A stretch of 64,000 bases of DNA from the NCBI RefSeq assembly GCF_001458295.1, contig NZ_CYUD01000005.1, forward strand, positions 62,001 to 126,000. Reading direction: 5' to 3'. The DNA is from Ruegeria denitrificans. Lineage in GTDB: Bacteria > Pseudomonadota > Alphaproteobacteria > Rhodobacterales > Rhodobacteraceae. Positions 39,639-48,770 of this stretch are shown here, in pieces. Position numbers and translations under genes: made by a program. The notes under the pieces are model-generated. The model was not told where the DNA came from and searched no databases. It was given only the letters and a program-made list of their open reading frames with translations. Position 1 is the stretch's first letter; each line of letters begins with the position of its first letter.

Positions 39639-40327
39639 TGCGCAATCGAACCCCTCAAATCAGTCTTCAGAGCGCAAAGACATCTATTCTTGGTATAGAG
39701 CAGCGAGAATTTCAGGACCGTAGTGTTCGAAAGTCGCGGAATGCTGACGTATCCGGAGTTATTGAAGAAGAATTTGGAAAATACCTGATAAAAGCCGGCA
39801 TTCTGAGCGGTAACAGCGTTGCCCGTGCATTCCCCAAGCCACCGGCCAAAACACAAACCATGATTGCCGATGCAGTTGGTGAAACACCGGCAATGGCTAT
39901 CGAGGCGTTAAAGGAAATTCTTGGAGAACGTGACCGGAGACGCAGCGGCCAACGCCGTTTGGATGGAAACTCCGGTACCCATGTTCCCAGCGAAAGAGAA
40001 TACACAGAAGCATTACGCCAAGTCAGGTTTACACCGGCGCAGATTACGATGCTCAGAGCGCTTTCAATCGCAGGAAAGGAAGGTCTGACTGTTGGTCAGC
40101 TCTCTCAGGCAGCAGGCCACAAATCGCGCGGGGCATCCCTCAAGGCCTTCAAAAAAGTGGGGCTGTTAATCGCTGAATACCTTGATCTCGATCTTCCTGA
40201 GACCGGATCGGAACAGAATGACGGCGCTGCTCAAATACTGGCGTTTTCTCATATAGAAAGTGACGATGAACCAGCAACTTGGATCATGCATCAGGAGCTA
40301 CGCGGCGCTGTTCTTTCGGTACTTTGA
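39638..40327 (+). CDS. Uncharacterised 229-residue protein with C-terminal winged-helix-like region
   Basis: I do not recognise the N-terminal 130 residues, which are basic and probably partly disordered. Residues 130-229 (FTPAQITMLRALSIAGKEG, LTVGQLSQAAGHKSRGA, ILAFSHIESDDEPATWIM) look like a winged-helix domain of the sort found beside nucleases in restriction-like proteins; this resemblance is weak. Both ends are translationally coupled: TGATG with the small membrane gene before it and TGATG with the ParB-like gene after it. The three must act as a unit. Confidence 0.65.
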   Translation: MRNRTPQISLQSAKTSILGIEQREFQDRSVRKSRNADVSGVIEEEFGKYLIKAGILSGNSVARAFPKPPAKTQTMIADAVGETPAMAIEALKEILGERDRRRSGQRRLDGNSGTHVPSEREYTEALRQVRFTPAQITMLRALSIAGKEGLTVGQLSQAAGHKSRGASLKAFKKVGLLIAEYLDLDLPETGSEQNDGAAQILAFSHIESDDEPATWIMHQELRGAVLSVL

Positions 40328-40650
40328 TGTACGTACCAGCACCCGCTGTCGAATGGGAATCCGAACCTGGCCAAACGCACGAAAGGTTGCACAGGAAGTT
40401 TATGCTAGAGAAAAGACCATACCCGCTCGAATTGATCTACGTACCTGTAAAACGTGCAAAAACACTTGATCAGAATAAAGTTCTGACGCTTGCGGAAGAT
40501 ATTTTGAAGAACGGCCAGACAACCCCGATCCAATTGCGCGCCGACAGTAAGAGGTTCGTGTTGATCGAAGGTCTGCACCGATTGGAGGCCATTCGCGCCC
40601 TCGGTGGTGACACAATTGAAGCCTACCTGGTGCGTGCCAGACTGCACTGA
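40327..40650 (+). CDS. ParB N-terminal/sulfiredoxin-like domain protein
   Basis: About 107 residues from the coupled ATG (TGATG). The body is a ParB-N/Srx-like domain: PLELIYVPVKRAKTLDQNKV, then LAEDILKNGQTTPIQLRAD and the signature VLIEGLHRLEAIRALGGDTIEAYL, where the GxHR loop forms the nucleotide-binding site of the family. It lacks the helix-turn-helix of chromosomal ParB, so it is a stand-alone domain such as those with nuclease or CTPase activity. A partner of the two upstream genes. Confidence 0.75.
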   Translation: MYVPAPAVEWESEPGQTHERLHRKFMLEKRPYPLELIYVPVKRAKTLDQNKVLTLAEDILKNGQTTPIQLRADSKRFVLIEGLHRLEAIRALGGDTIEAYLVRARLH

Positions 40651-40906
40651 CAATTCCCTTTTACTGGTAGCTTCCCGACCAAACCAGACGAGTGCGGCTG
40701 CGGCAATCAAATGGTCAGGAGCGGCGGCTAAGGGCTCATTCGACCAATTCGGGCCCGTCGCAGAGAAAGTCCGGTGCGAGCCCAAAATACGGAACGCTGC
40801 ACCTTGCGCCAATGTCGGCATTGCGGTGCCCAAAGCTGACAACCGACGATGAAAAGGAGGAGCATCGAAACTTTGACACAATCGTTACATGGCCTCTCAG
40901 GCGGGA

Positions 40907-42586
40907 TCAGCCTTGGAGATCTCCAAAAGAGATTTTTCCACCACAAATTGTCAGCGCAATGCGCGCATGGGCCAACTGGTTTTCATCAATTGAAAACAGA
41001 TCCTGTTCGAGAATGGTGATGTCCGCCAGATATCCTGGCTTCAAGCGGCCCTTTCGGTCCTCGTTAAACTCCAGCCAGGCATTGTCATGCGTATAGGCAG
41101 ACAGCGTGGCCAGAAGGCTTTGACGATTGTCCAGCCAAGGAGACGGCAGCTCAGTACAGTTAACGGCCCCGGCGATCGTCATCATTGTGTCGACAGGAAC
41201 GACTGGCCAATCCGTCGAGAAACAAATCTTCGCGCCGCTGTCACGGATATTGTTCCATGCAAAAGCAAAGGGGATTTGCTCTGCTGTCAGAATATCTCCG
41301 GCAGAATAAGGGGAAAACAATCCTCCTGCGGGTGAGTGTAGGGGTTGAAGAGAGGCTACGACGTGAAGGGCAGCCAGCCGGGGCAAATCCGCGGGGTCGA
41401 TCACCTCGATATGCTCGATGCGGTGTCGGGAATCCCGGGCGCCGTTGGTGTCGCGCGCTGCTTCGTAACCGTCCAACGTGCGCCGAACGGCACCGTCGCC
41501 AATCGCATGCGTGCTTAGTTGCAACCCCATTGCATCAGCGCGAATACAGGCTTCGTTGAAGTGTTCGGCAGTGAAAACGGCATCACCGAGGCTCTCCGGT
41601 TTTCCCGGATAGGGCGCAAGCATCAATGCTGTGTAGCTGTCCAGCACGCCGTCCATGAACATCTTAACCCGCCCTGACCAAACCATATCGGACGCAAAGC
41701 GGCGGCGCATTTCATCGGCCTCTTCCAACCGATCCAGAGGGTCGGTGTTCTTCAAATGCATGGGCACCTGAACACGGATCGGAAGGCGCCCGTCGGCCTC
41801 AAGTTCGCTGAGCAGTTCAAGTTGATAGAAGTTGCCATCCATGTTGTGCAGCCCCGTAATCCCGTGGGATGCACAGTGGTTCAGGCCACGCAGGATGACC
41901 TCTTTGTCAAAGGCGCGTTCTTTGGGCGTTGCGGGTGGCTCGGGATCCGCTCCTGTGACGTAGCCCAGCAGATCACGTCCTCCCAGTTGCGACAGGCGCA
42001 GAACCGGGCCAAAAGCACCGGTTTCATTCAGCTGACCTTGTGCGGTGCCATCCCCAGCCATCACGATTTCCGAACCGGGGGGGACGACTGCGCCGTGAAG
42101 AATGCCCGCCTTTTCCAAGGCGATTGTGTTCGCCCAAACCGTGTGGTGGTCGGCTGACATCAGCGCAACCGGACGCTCAGACAGAATGTGATCCAAATTT
42201 TGCCGAGTGGTTTTGACGCCTGGTCCAAGAATTTCGTAATCGGCCGCAACGCCCATCAGCAAAGGTTCTTCCGGGTGCTCCGCAGCAAAAGTTCGCAACG
42301 CTTTGGTCAGAGCATCAGCACCCATCGTTTCGCGCAGGTCCAGCATGCCCAACTCGGCCGCCCCGCCAAAAAGGTGCACGTGGCTGTCAATAAAGCCGGG
42401 CATGACTGTGCCACCAGCGGCATCAATGGTTTTGGTTCCAGCCCCAGCCAGTACGCGAATGTCGTCGGTGTCTCCAACAGCCACAATTGTGTCGCCCCGA
42501 ATGGCCAATGCCGAAGCCTTTGGTGTGGCGTCGTCAAAAGTCAGGAGAGAGCCGTTGAGGATGATCAGATCAGGTGTTGGCGACAT
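40907..42586 (-). CDS. Metal-dependent amidohydrolase, YtcJ-like
   Basis: A 559-residue amidohydrolase of the YtcJ subfamily. The metal site includes HVH in GFIDSHVHLFGG, His in STHAIGDGAVRRTLDGYE and RHRIEHIEVID, and the Asp in CFSTDWPVVPVDTM. I begin it at MSPTPDLIILNGSLL, 31 bases after the serine-hydrolase stop. It lies downstream of that gene and of no other on this strand, so the two form an operon that probably cleaves an amide-linked compound taken up by the nearby ABC importer. Substrate unknown. Confidence 0.88.
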   Translation of the reverse strand: MSPTPDLIILNGSLLTFDDATPKASALAIRGDTIVAVGDTDDIRVLAGAGTKTIDAAGGTVMPGFIDSHVHLFGGAAELGMLDLRETMGADALTKALRTFAAEHPEEPLLMGVAADYEILGPGVKTTRQNLDHILSERPVALMSADHHTVWANTIALEKAGILHGAVVPPGSEIVMAGDGTAQGQLNETGAFGPVLRLSQLGGRDLLGYVTGADPEPPATPKERAFDKEVILRGLNHCASHGITGLHNMDGNFYQLELLSELEADGRLPIRVQVPMHLKNTDPLDRLEEADEMRRRFASDMVWSGRVKMFMDGVLDSYTALMLAPYPGKPESLGDAVFTAEHFNEACIRADAMGLQLSTHAIGDGAVRRTLDGYEAARDTNGARDSRHRIEHIEVIDPADLPRLAALHVVASLQPLHSPAGGLFSPYSAGDILTAEQIPFAFAWNNIRDSGAKICFSTDWPVVPVDTMMTIAGAVNCTELPSPWLDNRQSLLATLSAYTHDNAWLEFNEDRKGRLKPGYLADITILEQDLFSIDENQLAHARIALTICGGKISFGDLQG

Positions 42587-42617
42587 GCAGCCTCGTGTGT
42601 CTGGAGCGGGTTTCGAA

Positions 42618-43838
42618 CTAACCAAGCGCGCGAATGATGGCCTCGCAAGCGCGCACGGCATCGTGGCTAAAGGACTGGATCAGATAGTCGGGCCAGCTAG
42701 ACAGCTTGACGATAACGACGTCGGCAGTCAGGTCAATGAAGATCAGTTGACCAAAAACCCCGCGCGCCATGAACACGCCCCGACCGGGGTCGTGAACCCA
42801 CCAGAACCTTCTGTACGCCCCTTGGGGAGACAGCACGTCATAGGGATCACCATGTTTAGAGGGGTCCGCACCCGAACAAATTCCCGAAACCCAGCTTTCC
42901 GGCAACACTTGTTGATCACCAACTTTGCCACCATCGGCCATCATCCGGCCAAACCGAGCATAATCGCGCAGAGTTGCGTTGAAACCACCGTCAGCCAGCG
43001 CAGTCTTGGCGTCGTCCACTGTGAAAAAGCCGGAATGCACGCAGCCTATTTTCTGCCAGATGCGGTTCGACAAGAGCGAAGCAAGGTCTTCTCCACTGAC
43101 GCGTTCCAAAGCCCAGGCTATGACATCCGTCTCGATCGAGCGGTAAGAAAACGCCTGCCCATGGGGTCTAACTTGAGGCAATGTTAGAATGACGTCCCGA
43201 ATGGTTGGCTTAATTTCACCCTTGCGAACGGGGCGCCAGCCCGACGCCACATCGACGCGAGTCATGTCGCTGTTCGGAAGGCCGTAATCCTCGGTGAAGC
43301 GCACCCCTGATTGCATATCAAGCGCCTGATCCACGGTGCATCCGGCATAGCCTGTCACGGCCAGTTCCGGCACGACGTTGTCAAGCGGTTCCGAGAGGTC
43401 GAGCTTGCCCTCTCCATGGAGCACACCCGCCAAAGAGCCAATCAGGGATTTGGAGACGGATTGCCCCAAATGCGTAGCGTCTGGAGTGAAATCGTTGGCG
43501 TAAATCTCGGTTAATATCTGGTCACCCTTCAGCACCAGGAATCCATCTGTGTAGCTTTCAGTGAGCCAGGCCGCCACGGAAAGGGGGCGGTCGTCAAAGG
43601 TTTGAAACTCGATTTCCAACAGGTTGCGGTGGGCCTGTTTCAATTCTCGGGTATCCGGTCCTGGACGCACATCTACCGTAGGAAACAGACTCCGCATGTT
43701 CTGGAAGGTCCAGCGATTGAACGGGGCAAGGTCCCAGTTCTCGAGCGAAGGACGCTTCTCAGGCGGGGGCGGGAAACCCTGCATGATGCCGATCTCACGC
43801 GCCGTCTTGGGCCTGGTGCCGGATTTGCTGTTGTTCAT
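42618..43838 (-). CDS. Serine hydrolase, beta-lactamase/6-aminohexanoate-dimer hydrolase-like
   Basis: About 406 residues starting at MNNSKSGTRPKTAREIG after GGAGCG. The SxxK nucleophile motif is GQSVSKSLIGSLAG, the second motif Tyr lies in FSYRSIETDVIAWALERVSG, which is the Y-x-S form seen in NylB-type amidases rather than the Y-x-N of penicillin-binding enzymes. No signal peptide is visible, so it should act in the cytoplasm. It precedes the amidohydrolase and follows, across a terminator, the solute-binding protein gene. Confidence 0.85.
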   Translation of the reverse strand: MNNSKSGTRPKTAREIGIMQGFPPPPEKRPSLENWDLAPFNRWTFQNMRSLFPTVDVRPGPDTRELKQAHRNLLEIEFQTFDDRPLSVAAWLTESYTDGFLVLKGDQILTEIYANDFTPDATHLGQSVSKSLIGSLAGVLHGEGKLDLSEPLDNVVPELAVTGYAGCTVDQALDMQSGVRFTEDYGLPNSDMTRVDVASGWRPVRKGEIKPTIRDVILTLPQVRPHGQAFSYRSIETDVIAWALERVSGEDLASLLSNRIWQKIGCVHSGFFTVDDAKTALADGGFNATLRDYARFGRMMADGGKVGDQQVLPESWVSGICSGADPSKHGDPYDVLSPQGAYRRFWWVHDPGRGVFMARGVFGQLIFIDLTADVVIVKLSSWPDYLIQSFSHDAVRACEAIIRALG

Positions 43839-43900
43839 TTTCCACGCTCCCGCAAGGCGACCTAATAGGGGTCGCAATCAGGTTTAAGAAACTTCGGAAG

Positions 43901-43930
43901 ATGACGGCCCGGCCAAGGACAGGCCGTCAT
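43901..43930. terminator. Terminator after the ABC importer operon
   Basis: Nine-base stem ATGACGGCC / GGCCGTCAT around a 12-base loop, just past the stop of the solute-binding protein gene. It lacks a long T run. It separates the importer operon from the hydrolase pair on the same strand. Confidence 0.75.
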
Positions 43931-43947
43931 TCAGGAGGCTTCGAGCC

Positions 43948-44979
43948 TTACTGCTTCAGGCGGGTCCAAACCTTGTTGTAAAGGTCAACGACATCCTGAT
44001 CGCAGGGTTTCACAAAGTCCGGAACCGGCGCATCGGCGGGCATTACGATCTCAGGCGCGCTGAGCATCTCCGGGTCCATAAAGGCCTCCGACCCTTTGAT
44101 ACCGTTGGCATAGCGCGCAAAGTTCGAGGTCATCGCCGCGTTCTCCGGGTCCATCATGAAGTTCACAAAGAGCTTTGCGTTTTCCACGTTGGGTGCGTCG
44201 GCAAGAACGGCAACGTTGTCCATCCAGCCGGTGAAACCCTCTTTTGGATAGGCGTATTGCAACGAGGGGCGATCCGCCCGAGCGCGCATGGCGGCGCCGT
44301 TCCAGCTTTGCGACAGGTCCACGTCTTTCGAGGTCAGTTTCTCGATCACGGCATAGTCCATGGTGCGCCAGTCGCCCTTGGCCTTGGCGAGAAGCGCCAT
44401 CAGCTCTTTCATCTGATCGGGGTTCGAGTTGCAGCGCGGGTATCCGAGGTAACGCAGGCCGGCGTTGATCACATCGTTCATGTCATTGAGCATGTTGATG
44501 CGACCTTTGAGTTCTTCGGGCGTATCAAAGATCAGACCAAGCGTGTTAATGTCGCCGCTGTAGACTGCGCTGTCGACTGTAAAGCTGGTAGTGCCCCACT
44601 GGTAGGGAACCGAATACTTGCGGCCCGGATCCCAATAGACATCGACCCAGTTCGGATCCATGTTCTTGAAGTTGTCCATTTCGGAAGCATTGATCTCGGC
44701 CAGCAGGCCTTCGCCAACCATGATAGCAATCATGTAGTCGCCTGGCACAACGACGTCATAGCCAGTGTTACCTTCCTTGACCTTGGCCAACATGGTTTCA
44801 TTGCTGTCATAGCCATCCAGCGTGACTTCGACGCCATACTGGGCTTCGAATTTTTCGATCATCTCGGGGTTGGTGTAGTTACCCCAGTTGTAGATGTTCA
44901 GTTTACCTTCTGCGTGGGCCGAAACTGCGCTGAGCGCGAGGGCTGAGACAGCGGCGGCTTTGAGTAGTGAGTATTTCAT
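43948..44979 (-). CDS. Extracellular solute-binding protein, polyamine (PotD/PotF) type
   Basis: A 343-residue periplasmic binding protein. The signal peptide is KYSLLKAAAVSALALSAVSA, cut before HAEG. The mature start KLNIYNWGNYTNPEMIEKFE is the PotD hallmark; VVVPGDYMIAIMV and SQSWNGAAMRA are further family segments. GGAGG lies seven bases before the ATG. It is the last gene of an importer operon, separated from the second permease by a hairpin (45007-45022) that could stabilise or attenuate the message. The ligand may be a polyamine or an amide relative. Confidence 0.9.
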   Translation of the reverse strand: MKYSLLKAAAVSALALSAVSAHAEGKLNIYNWGNYTNPEMIEKFEAQYGVEVTLDGYDSNETMLAKVKEGNTGYDVVVPGDYMIAIMVGEGLLAEINASEMDNFKNMDPNWVDVYWDPGRKYSVPYQWGTTSFTVDSAVYSGDINTLGLIFDTPEELKGRINMLNDMNDVINAGLRYLGYPRCNSNPDQMKELMALLAKAKGDWRTMDYAVIEKLTSKDVDLSQSWNGAAMRARADRPSLQYAYPKEGFTGWMDNVAVLADAPNVENAKLFVNFMMDPENAAMTSNFARYANGIKGSEAFMDPEMLSAPEIVMPADAPVPDFVKPCDQDVVDLYNKVWTRLKQ

Positions 44980-45029
44980 TTTAGTCCTCCGTTGAGTGGT
45001 TAGCGTCCCGCACCGACGCGGGCTTCTTG

Positions 45030-45860
45030 TTATTTTCGTTTGCGTTGCAGAAAGAAGGTGAGCGTGACCATGGTCACGGTCAGCCCGATCAGGATTGTCG
45101 AGACGGCGTTCACCTCTGGCGTCACGCCGCGCCGAATCTGTCCAAGGATGTAGATGGGCAAAGTTGTTTCGCCCGGGCCGGCCACCAGAAGCGTAATGAT
45201 CACGTCATCTAGCGATACGACAAAGGCCAGCATGGCTCCGGCCATGACTCCGGGCATCAAGAGCGGCAGCGTCACATGGCGGAATGTTTGCCAAGGTGTT
45301 GCGTACAAATCCGCAGCTGCGGCTTCATAGGTCACTGACATATCTGACAAACGTGCGCGGATCGGCATGTACGCGAAGGGCACACAGAAAACCGTGTGGG
45401 CGAGGATCAGCCAGCCGATCCCGGTGACGCCAGTGAGTTGGCGCAGGATCGAAAAGAAGGCCAACGTGGCAATCGCCGTAACAATCTCGGGGATCATCAG
45501 AGGTTGGTTAATGAGCGCGATAGCCGCAGAGCGGCCGCGGTAAACGCCGCCGCGCGTTGTTGCCAGTGCTGCCATGGTGGCAATGATGGTGGAAAACACG
45601 GTTGCCGAGAGCGCAACCTGAATAGAGATCATCGCCGAACGTCGGATGTCATCGTTTTCCAAGGCTGCCGCGTACCAACGCAAGCTGAACTCGGTCCACC
45701 GCACAACAGAGCGGTTGTCGTTGAACGAGAACACGACCAGTACGGCAATTGGTGCGTAGAGGAACAACAGAACCAGCCAGGACATACCGGTAAACAGGGG
45801 TTGCCTGCGTAACTCGCGAGACCCGGTCGACGGGCGGAAGATCGACAGCAGTTTATCCAT
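45030..45860 (-). CDS. ABC transporter permease, PotC type
   Basis: About 276 residues, six membrane helices. The coupling loop EAAADLYATPWQTFRHVTLPLLMPGVMAG is the family motif. The start [11 protein letters not shown] has GGAGGG five bases upstream and overlaps the first permease gene by eight bases. It forms the membrane channel together with the PotB-type subunit. Confidence 0.92.
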   Translation of the reverse strand: MDKLLSIFRPSTGSRELRRQPLFTGMSWLVLLFLYAPIAVLVVFSFNDNRSVVRWTEFSLRWYAAALENDDIRRSAMISIQVALSATVFSTIIATMAALATTRGGVYRGRSAAIALINQPLMIPEIVTAIATLAFFSILRQLTGVTGIGWLILAHTVFCVPFAYMPIRARLSDMSVTYEAAAADLYATPWQTFRHVTLPLLMPGVMAGAMLAFVVSLDDVIITLLVAGPGETTLPIYILGQIRRGVTPEVNAVSTILIGLTVTMVTLTFFLQRKRK

Positions 45861-46812
45861 GTCCACCCTCCTTCGAAGCGCCTGCCCGCAAGCTGACAAG
45901 GAGCGCGATCAAAACAACTGCCATCAGGATCAGCGCTGCAGCGGCCCCAAAGGGCCAATTGCGCCCCGACCCGAATTGCAAGGCAATCAAGTTGCCAATC
46001 ATCAGTTTCTTGCCTCCGCCCAACAGTTCCGGCGTGATGTAGGCCCCAAGCGCCGGGATCAGCACCAGCACGCAGCCAGCGACGATGCCCGGGCGGGTTA
46101 TCGGGATGATGATGTGGCGGAACACCTGCGTACGCGTGGCATAGAGGTCATGTCCGGCCTCAAGCAGCGAAAAATCGAACTTCTCGAGCGAGGCATAGAT
46201 CGGGAGGATCATGAATGGCAGGTAGCTGTAGACCAGCCCGGCCAGTACCGCGCCGTCGGTGTACAACATCTCAAGCGGTTCGCTGATCAGGCCGAGCTTC
46301 ATCAGCATCAGGTTCACAAAGCCCTCGTCCCGTACGATCAGAAGCATCGAGTAGGTACGGATCAAGAGGTTGGTCCAGAACGGCAGCGTGATGGCGAACA
46401 GCCAGAAATTGCGTTGCTCCGGAGGGCGGGCCGCAATGAAGTACGCCACGGGAAACCCAAGGATCAGGGTGCCAATCATGGTCGTGATGGCGAGACCAAA
46501 GGAGCGCCCGAAGATTTGCAGATAGGCGCTGTTGAAGCTCAGCGTATCATCAAAAATGTCTCGCTCGAACAGGAACTGCACATAGGCGTCGTAGGAGAAC
46601 ACCCATTCAACGCCGCCGTATGTTCCTGGCTCAAGAAACGAGTAGACCAGAGCAATCGACAGCGGGAACAGACCAAAGATGCCAATGATCCCGAGCGCCG
46701 GGGCCAGCAGGAAGAGCCGCGTTCTGCGTCTTTGGCGCGCGCGTACCTCCTGGGCCGCACGCAATCTCGTTGCGGCGTCCGGGCGCGCGATATGTGCAGC
46801 GGCACCCATCAA
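45853..46812 (-). CDS. ABC transporter permease, PotB type
   Basis: A 319-residue permease with an N-terminal cytoplasmic segment and six helices. The coupling loop is [29 protein letters not shown]. It overlaps the ATPase gene by four bases and the PotC-type gene by eight. Inner-membrane partner of the importer. Confidence 0.92.
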   Translation of the reverse strand: MMGAAAHIARPDAATRLRAAQEVRARQRRRTRLFLLAPALGIIGIFGLFPLSIALVYSFLEPGTYGGVEWVFSYDAYVQFLFERDIFDDTLSFNSAYLQIFGRSFGLAITTMIGTLILGFPVAYFIAARPPEQRNFWLFAITLPFWTNLLIRTYSMLLIVRDEGFVNLMLMKLGLISEPLEMLYTDGAVLAGLVYSYLPFMILPIYASLEKFDFSLLEAGHDLYATRTQVFRHIIIPITRPGIVAGCVLVLIPALGAYITPELLGGGKKLMIGNLIALQFGSGRNWPFGAAAALILMAVVLIALLVSLRAGASKEGGHG

Positions 46813-47870
46813 TCTTCCAGCACGTGCAGCATGGAGGTGTCACATTCGAGACCAACCCGCGATCCGACTGGGCGCGGGGTGGAAACCTGGACGTGAACGC
46901 TGACGCCATCTTCCAGCCGCACGAGCATCTGTGACCCGGCCCCGAAGTAGGTGCTGTCCACGACCTCACCTCGCAAGAGCGCCGTCTCTGCTCTTTCATC
47001 AACCACGTGGATGGTTTCAGGGCGCAGAGCCACATGCACGGGGCCGGGTGAGAGCGAGGTGCTGGCTGCATGAACCGTGAGTGGTGTGCCCTCGCCAAAT
47101 TTGATTTTTGCGGCATCCCCGTCAAAGCCAAGCAAAGTCGCATTTACGATGTTTGTGTCGCCAATAAAGTCCGCGACGAACCTGCTTTGTGGAGCTGTGT
47201 ATATCTCTTCCGGTGTGCCTACCTGGCGTATCGCGCCTGCTGACATCACTGCGATCTGGTCCGACATCGCCAGCGCTTCACCTTGGTCATGGGTGACAAA
47301 GACAAAGGTAATGCCAGTCTCATGCTGCAGCCGCTTCAACTCGCTCTGCATCCCTTTGCGAAGCTTCAGGTCCAGTGCCGACAGTGGCTCATCCAAAAGA
47401 AGAACTTTAGGGCGTGGCGCCAGCGCGCGCGCCAAGGCAACGCGTTGCTGCTGCCCGCCTGACAACTGATCTACACGACGCGTTGCAAACTCTCCGAGCT
47501 GTACCAGATCCAGCATCTCGTTGATGGTGCTGTCGATTTCGGCCTTGGGCCTCTTCAGCATCTCAAGGCCAAACCCAACGTTGCGGGCCACACTCATGTG
47601 GGGAAACAGCGCATAGTTCTGGAACACTGTATTTACGGGGCGATTGTTTGGAGCCAAATGGCCGATCGACTCGCCATCCAGTGCAATCTCGCCTTCGGTT
47701 GGAAGCTCGAACCCGGCGATCAATCGCAAAAGCGTCGTCTTGCCACAACCCGACGGGCCCAAAAGCGTGAAAAAGCTTCCTTCGGGAATGGTCAGCGACA
47801 CGTCTCCCAGAGCCGTTACGGCCGCTTGGCCTTCGCCAAAACGTTTTGTCACATTTTTTACGTCGATCAT
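46809..47870 (-). CDS. ABC transporter ATP-binding protein, PotA type
   Basis: A 353-residue ATPase with Walker [17 protein letters not shown], signature [17 protein letters not shown], Walker [13 protein letters not shown] and switch His in [12 protein letters not shown]-terminal TOBE domain follows ([12 protein letters not shown]). All catalytic residues are intact. It heads the four-gene importer operon, with a LuxR-type regulator gene upstream on the same strand. Confidence 0.94.
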   Translation of the reverse strand: MIDVKNVTKRFGEGQAAVTALGDVSLTIPEGSFFTLLGPSGCGKTTLLRLIAGFELPTEGEIALDGESIGHLAPNNRPVNTVFQNYALFPHMSVARNVGFGLEMLKRPKAEIDSTINEMLDLVQLGEFATRRVDQLSGGQQQRVALARALAPRPKVLLLDEPLSALDLKLRKGMQSELKRLQHETGITFVFVTHDQGEALAMSDQIAVMSAGAIRQVGTPEEIYTAPQSRFVADFIGDTNIVNATLLGFDGDAAKIKFGEGTPLTVHAASTSLSPGPVHVALRPETIHVVDERAETALLRGEVVDSTYFGAGSQMLVRLEDGVSVHVQVSTPRPVGSRVGLECDTSMLHVLED

Positions 47871-47965
47871 GGTTTGATCCAGGCACCTGCACTTGTTGGT
47901 ATGCAGAATCAGCTTAGAGCCAGGAGGCCGAACCTGTGAATACCTCCAAAGGGCGGGGTGATTTG

Positions 47966-47981
47966 TACCCCCAAAGGGGTA
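47966..47981. promoter_or_regulatory. Palindrome between LuxR-type regulator and importer operon
   Basis: Perfect inverted repeat TACCCC-CAAA-GGGGTA about 95 bases upstream of the ATPase start and just after the regulator's stop. It could be an operator for the regulator or a small terminator; the lack of a T run favours an operator. Position only, no binding evidence. Confidence 0.4.
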
Positions 47982-47984
47982 GGC

Positions 47985-48770
47985 CTAGTCGTTGGCTGAA
48001 TGCAGGAACATCGAAAACAGGGCAGATTGAGAAGATATGCCCAGCTTTCGGTAGATGTTTTTGCGATGCACTTTGATCGTCGAAGGGGAAACGTCCAGCA
48101 AAAGCGCTATCGACCGCGTCGAGTGCCCGCGCAAAAGGGATTGCACTACTTCGATCTCCCGCTGTGTCAAACCCTTGCAAACTTTGTCGATCACCCCATC
48201 GAAATCGACCTCGCTATCTTCGAACTGGCCTGATGAGGGAGTGCGATGGAAGTGCTGCTCGCAAAGCGCCGATATTATTGGATGTAGTTCCGTTAGCCTT
48301 TCGACATCCCGCCGGGTGAACCGGGTTCTTCCCTCCGAGGGACCGAGGGAAAGAAACAAGGTGCCGTTGGCTATTGTCACGAAAACCCCCATCTCATCTC
48401 TTAGAAACAGGGTCTTGTAGTAGATGCGAAAGTAGTCGGAGTTGGCAAACCTGTCTGGCGCCACGTCTCTCAGTACCATCACGGGTTCGTGGCGTTCACC
48501 GATGAAGCGAACCACAAATGGGTCCAGTAACCAGGCGCGATCAAGCCATCGGTCAACAACGACCGAGCGGCGTTCTGCACGTACATTGTCATAGACATGT
48601 TCGGGCGCTTTTCCTAGGTTCAGAAGGCTGACAAACGCGCCCTTGAACGAAGCTGCTCCGCGCATGAGGTTCAACAACTCTGGCATAAAGTTGGACGTCC
48701 CTACGGCCCGAATAGCCCCAGCTACGTCTTCCGAGTACGTTGGTTGTGCGGACTTACCCAAGTATCCCAC
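47985..48770 (-). CDS. LuxR family transcriptional regulator
   Basis: A 261-residue regulator. The C-terminal LuxR helix-turn-helix reads GLTQREIEVVQSLLRGHSTRSIALLLDVSPSTIKVHRKNIYRKLGI (given here only by its ends, residues about 195-245). The N-terminal 180 residues form an unassigned sensory domain without membrane segments. The GTG start has a poor ribosome site and is uncertain. It lies upstream of the importer operon in the same direction and probably regulates it. Confidence 0.85.
   Translation of the reverse strand: MGYLGKSAQPTYSEDVAGAIRAVGTSNFMPELLNLMRGAASFKGAFVSLLNLGKAPEHVYDNVRAERRSVVVDRWLDRAWLLDPFVVRFIGERHEPVMVLRDVAPDRFANSDYFRIYYKTLFLRDEMGVFVTIANGTLFLSLGPSEGRTRFTRRDVERLTELHPIISALCEQHFHRTPSSGQFEDSEVDFDGVIDKVCKGLTQREIEVVQSLLRGHSTRSIALLLDVSPSTIKVHRKNIYRKLGISSQSALFSMFLHSAND

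Noticed and set aside
40604..41096. Frames after the ParB-like gene
   Set aside because: They overlap the amidohydrolase end in antisense or lie in repeat-like DNA, without start signals.
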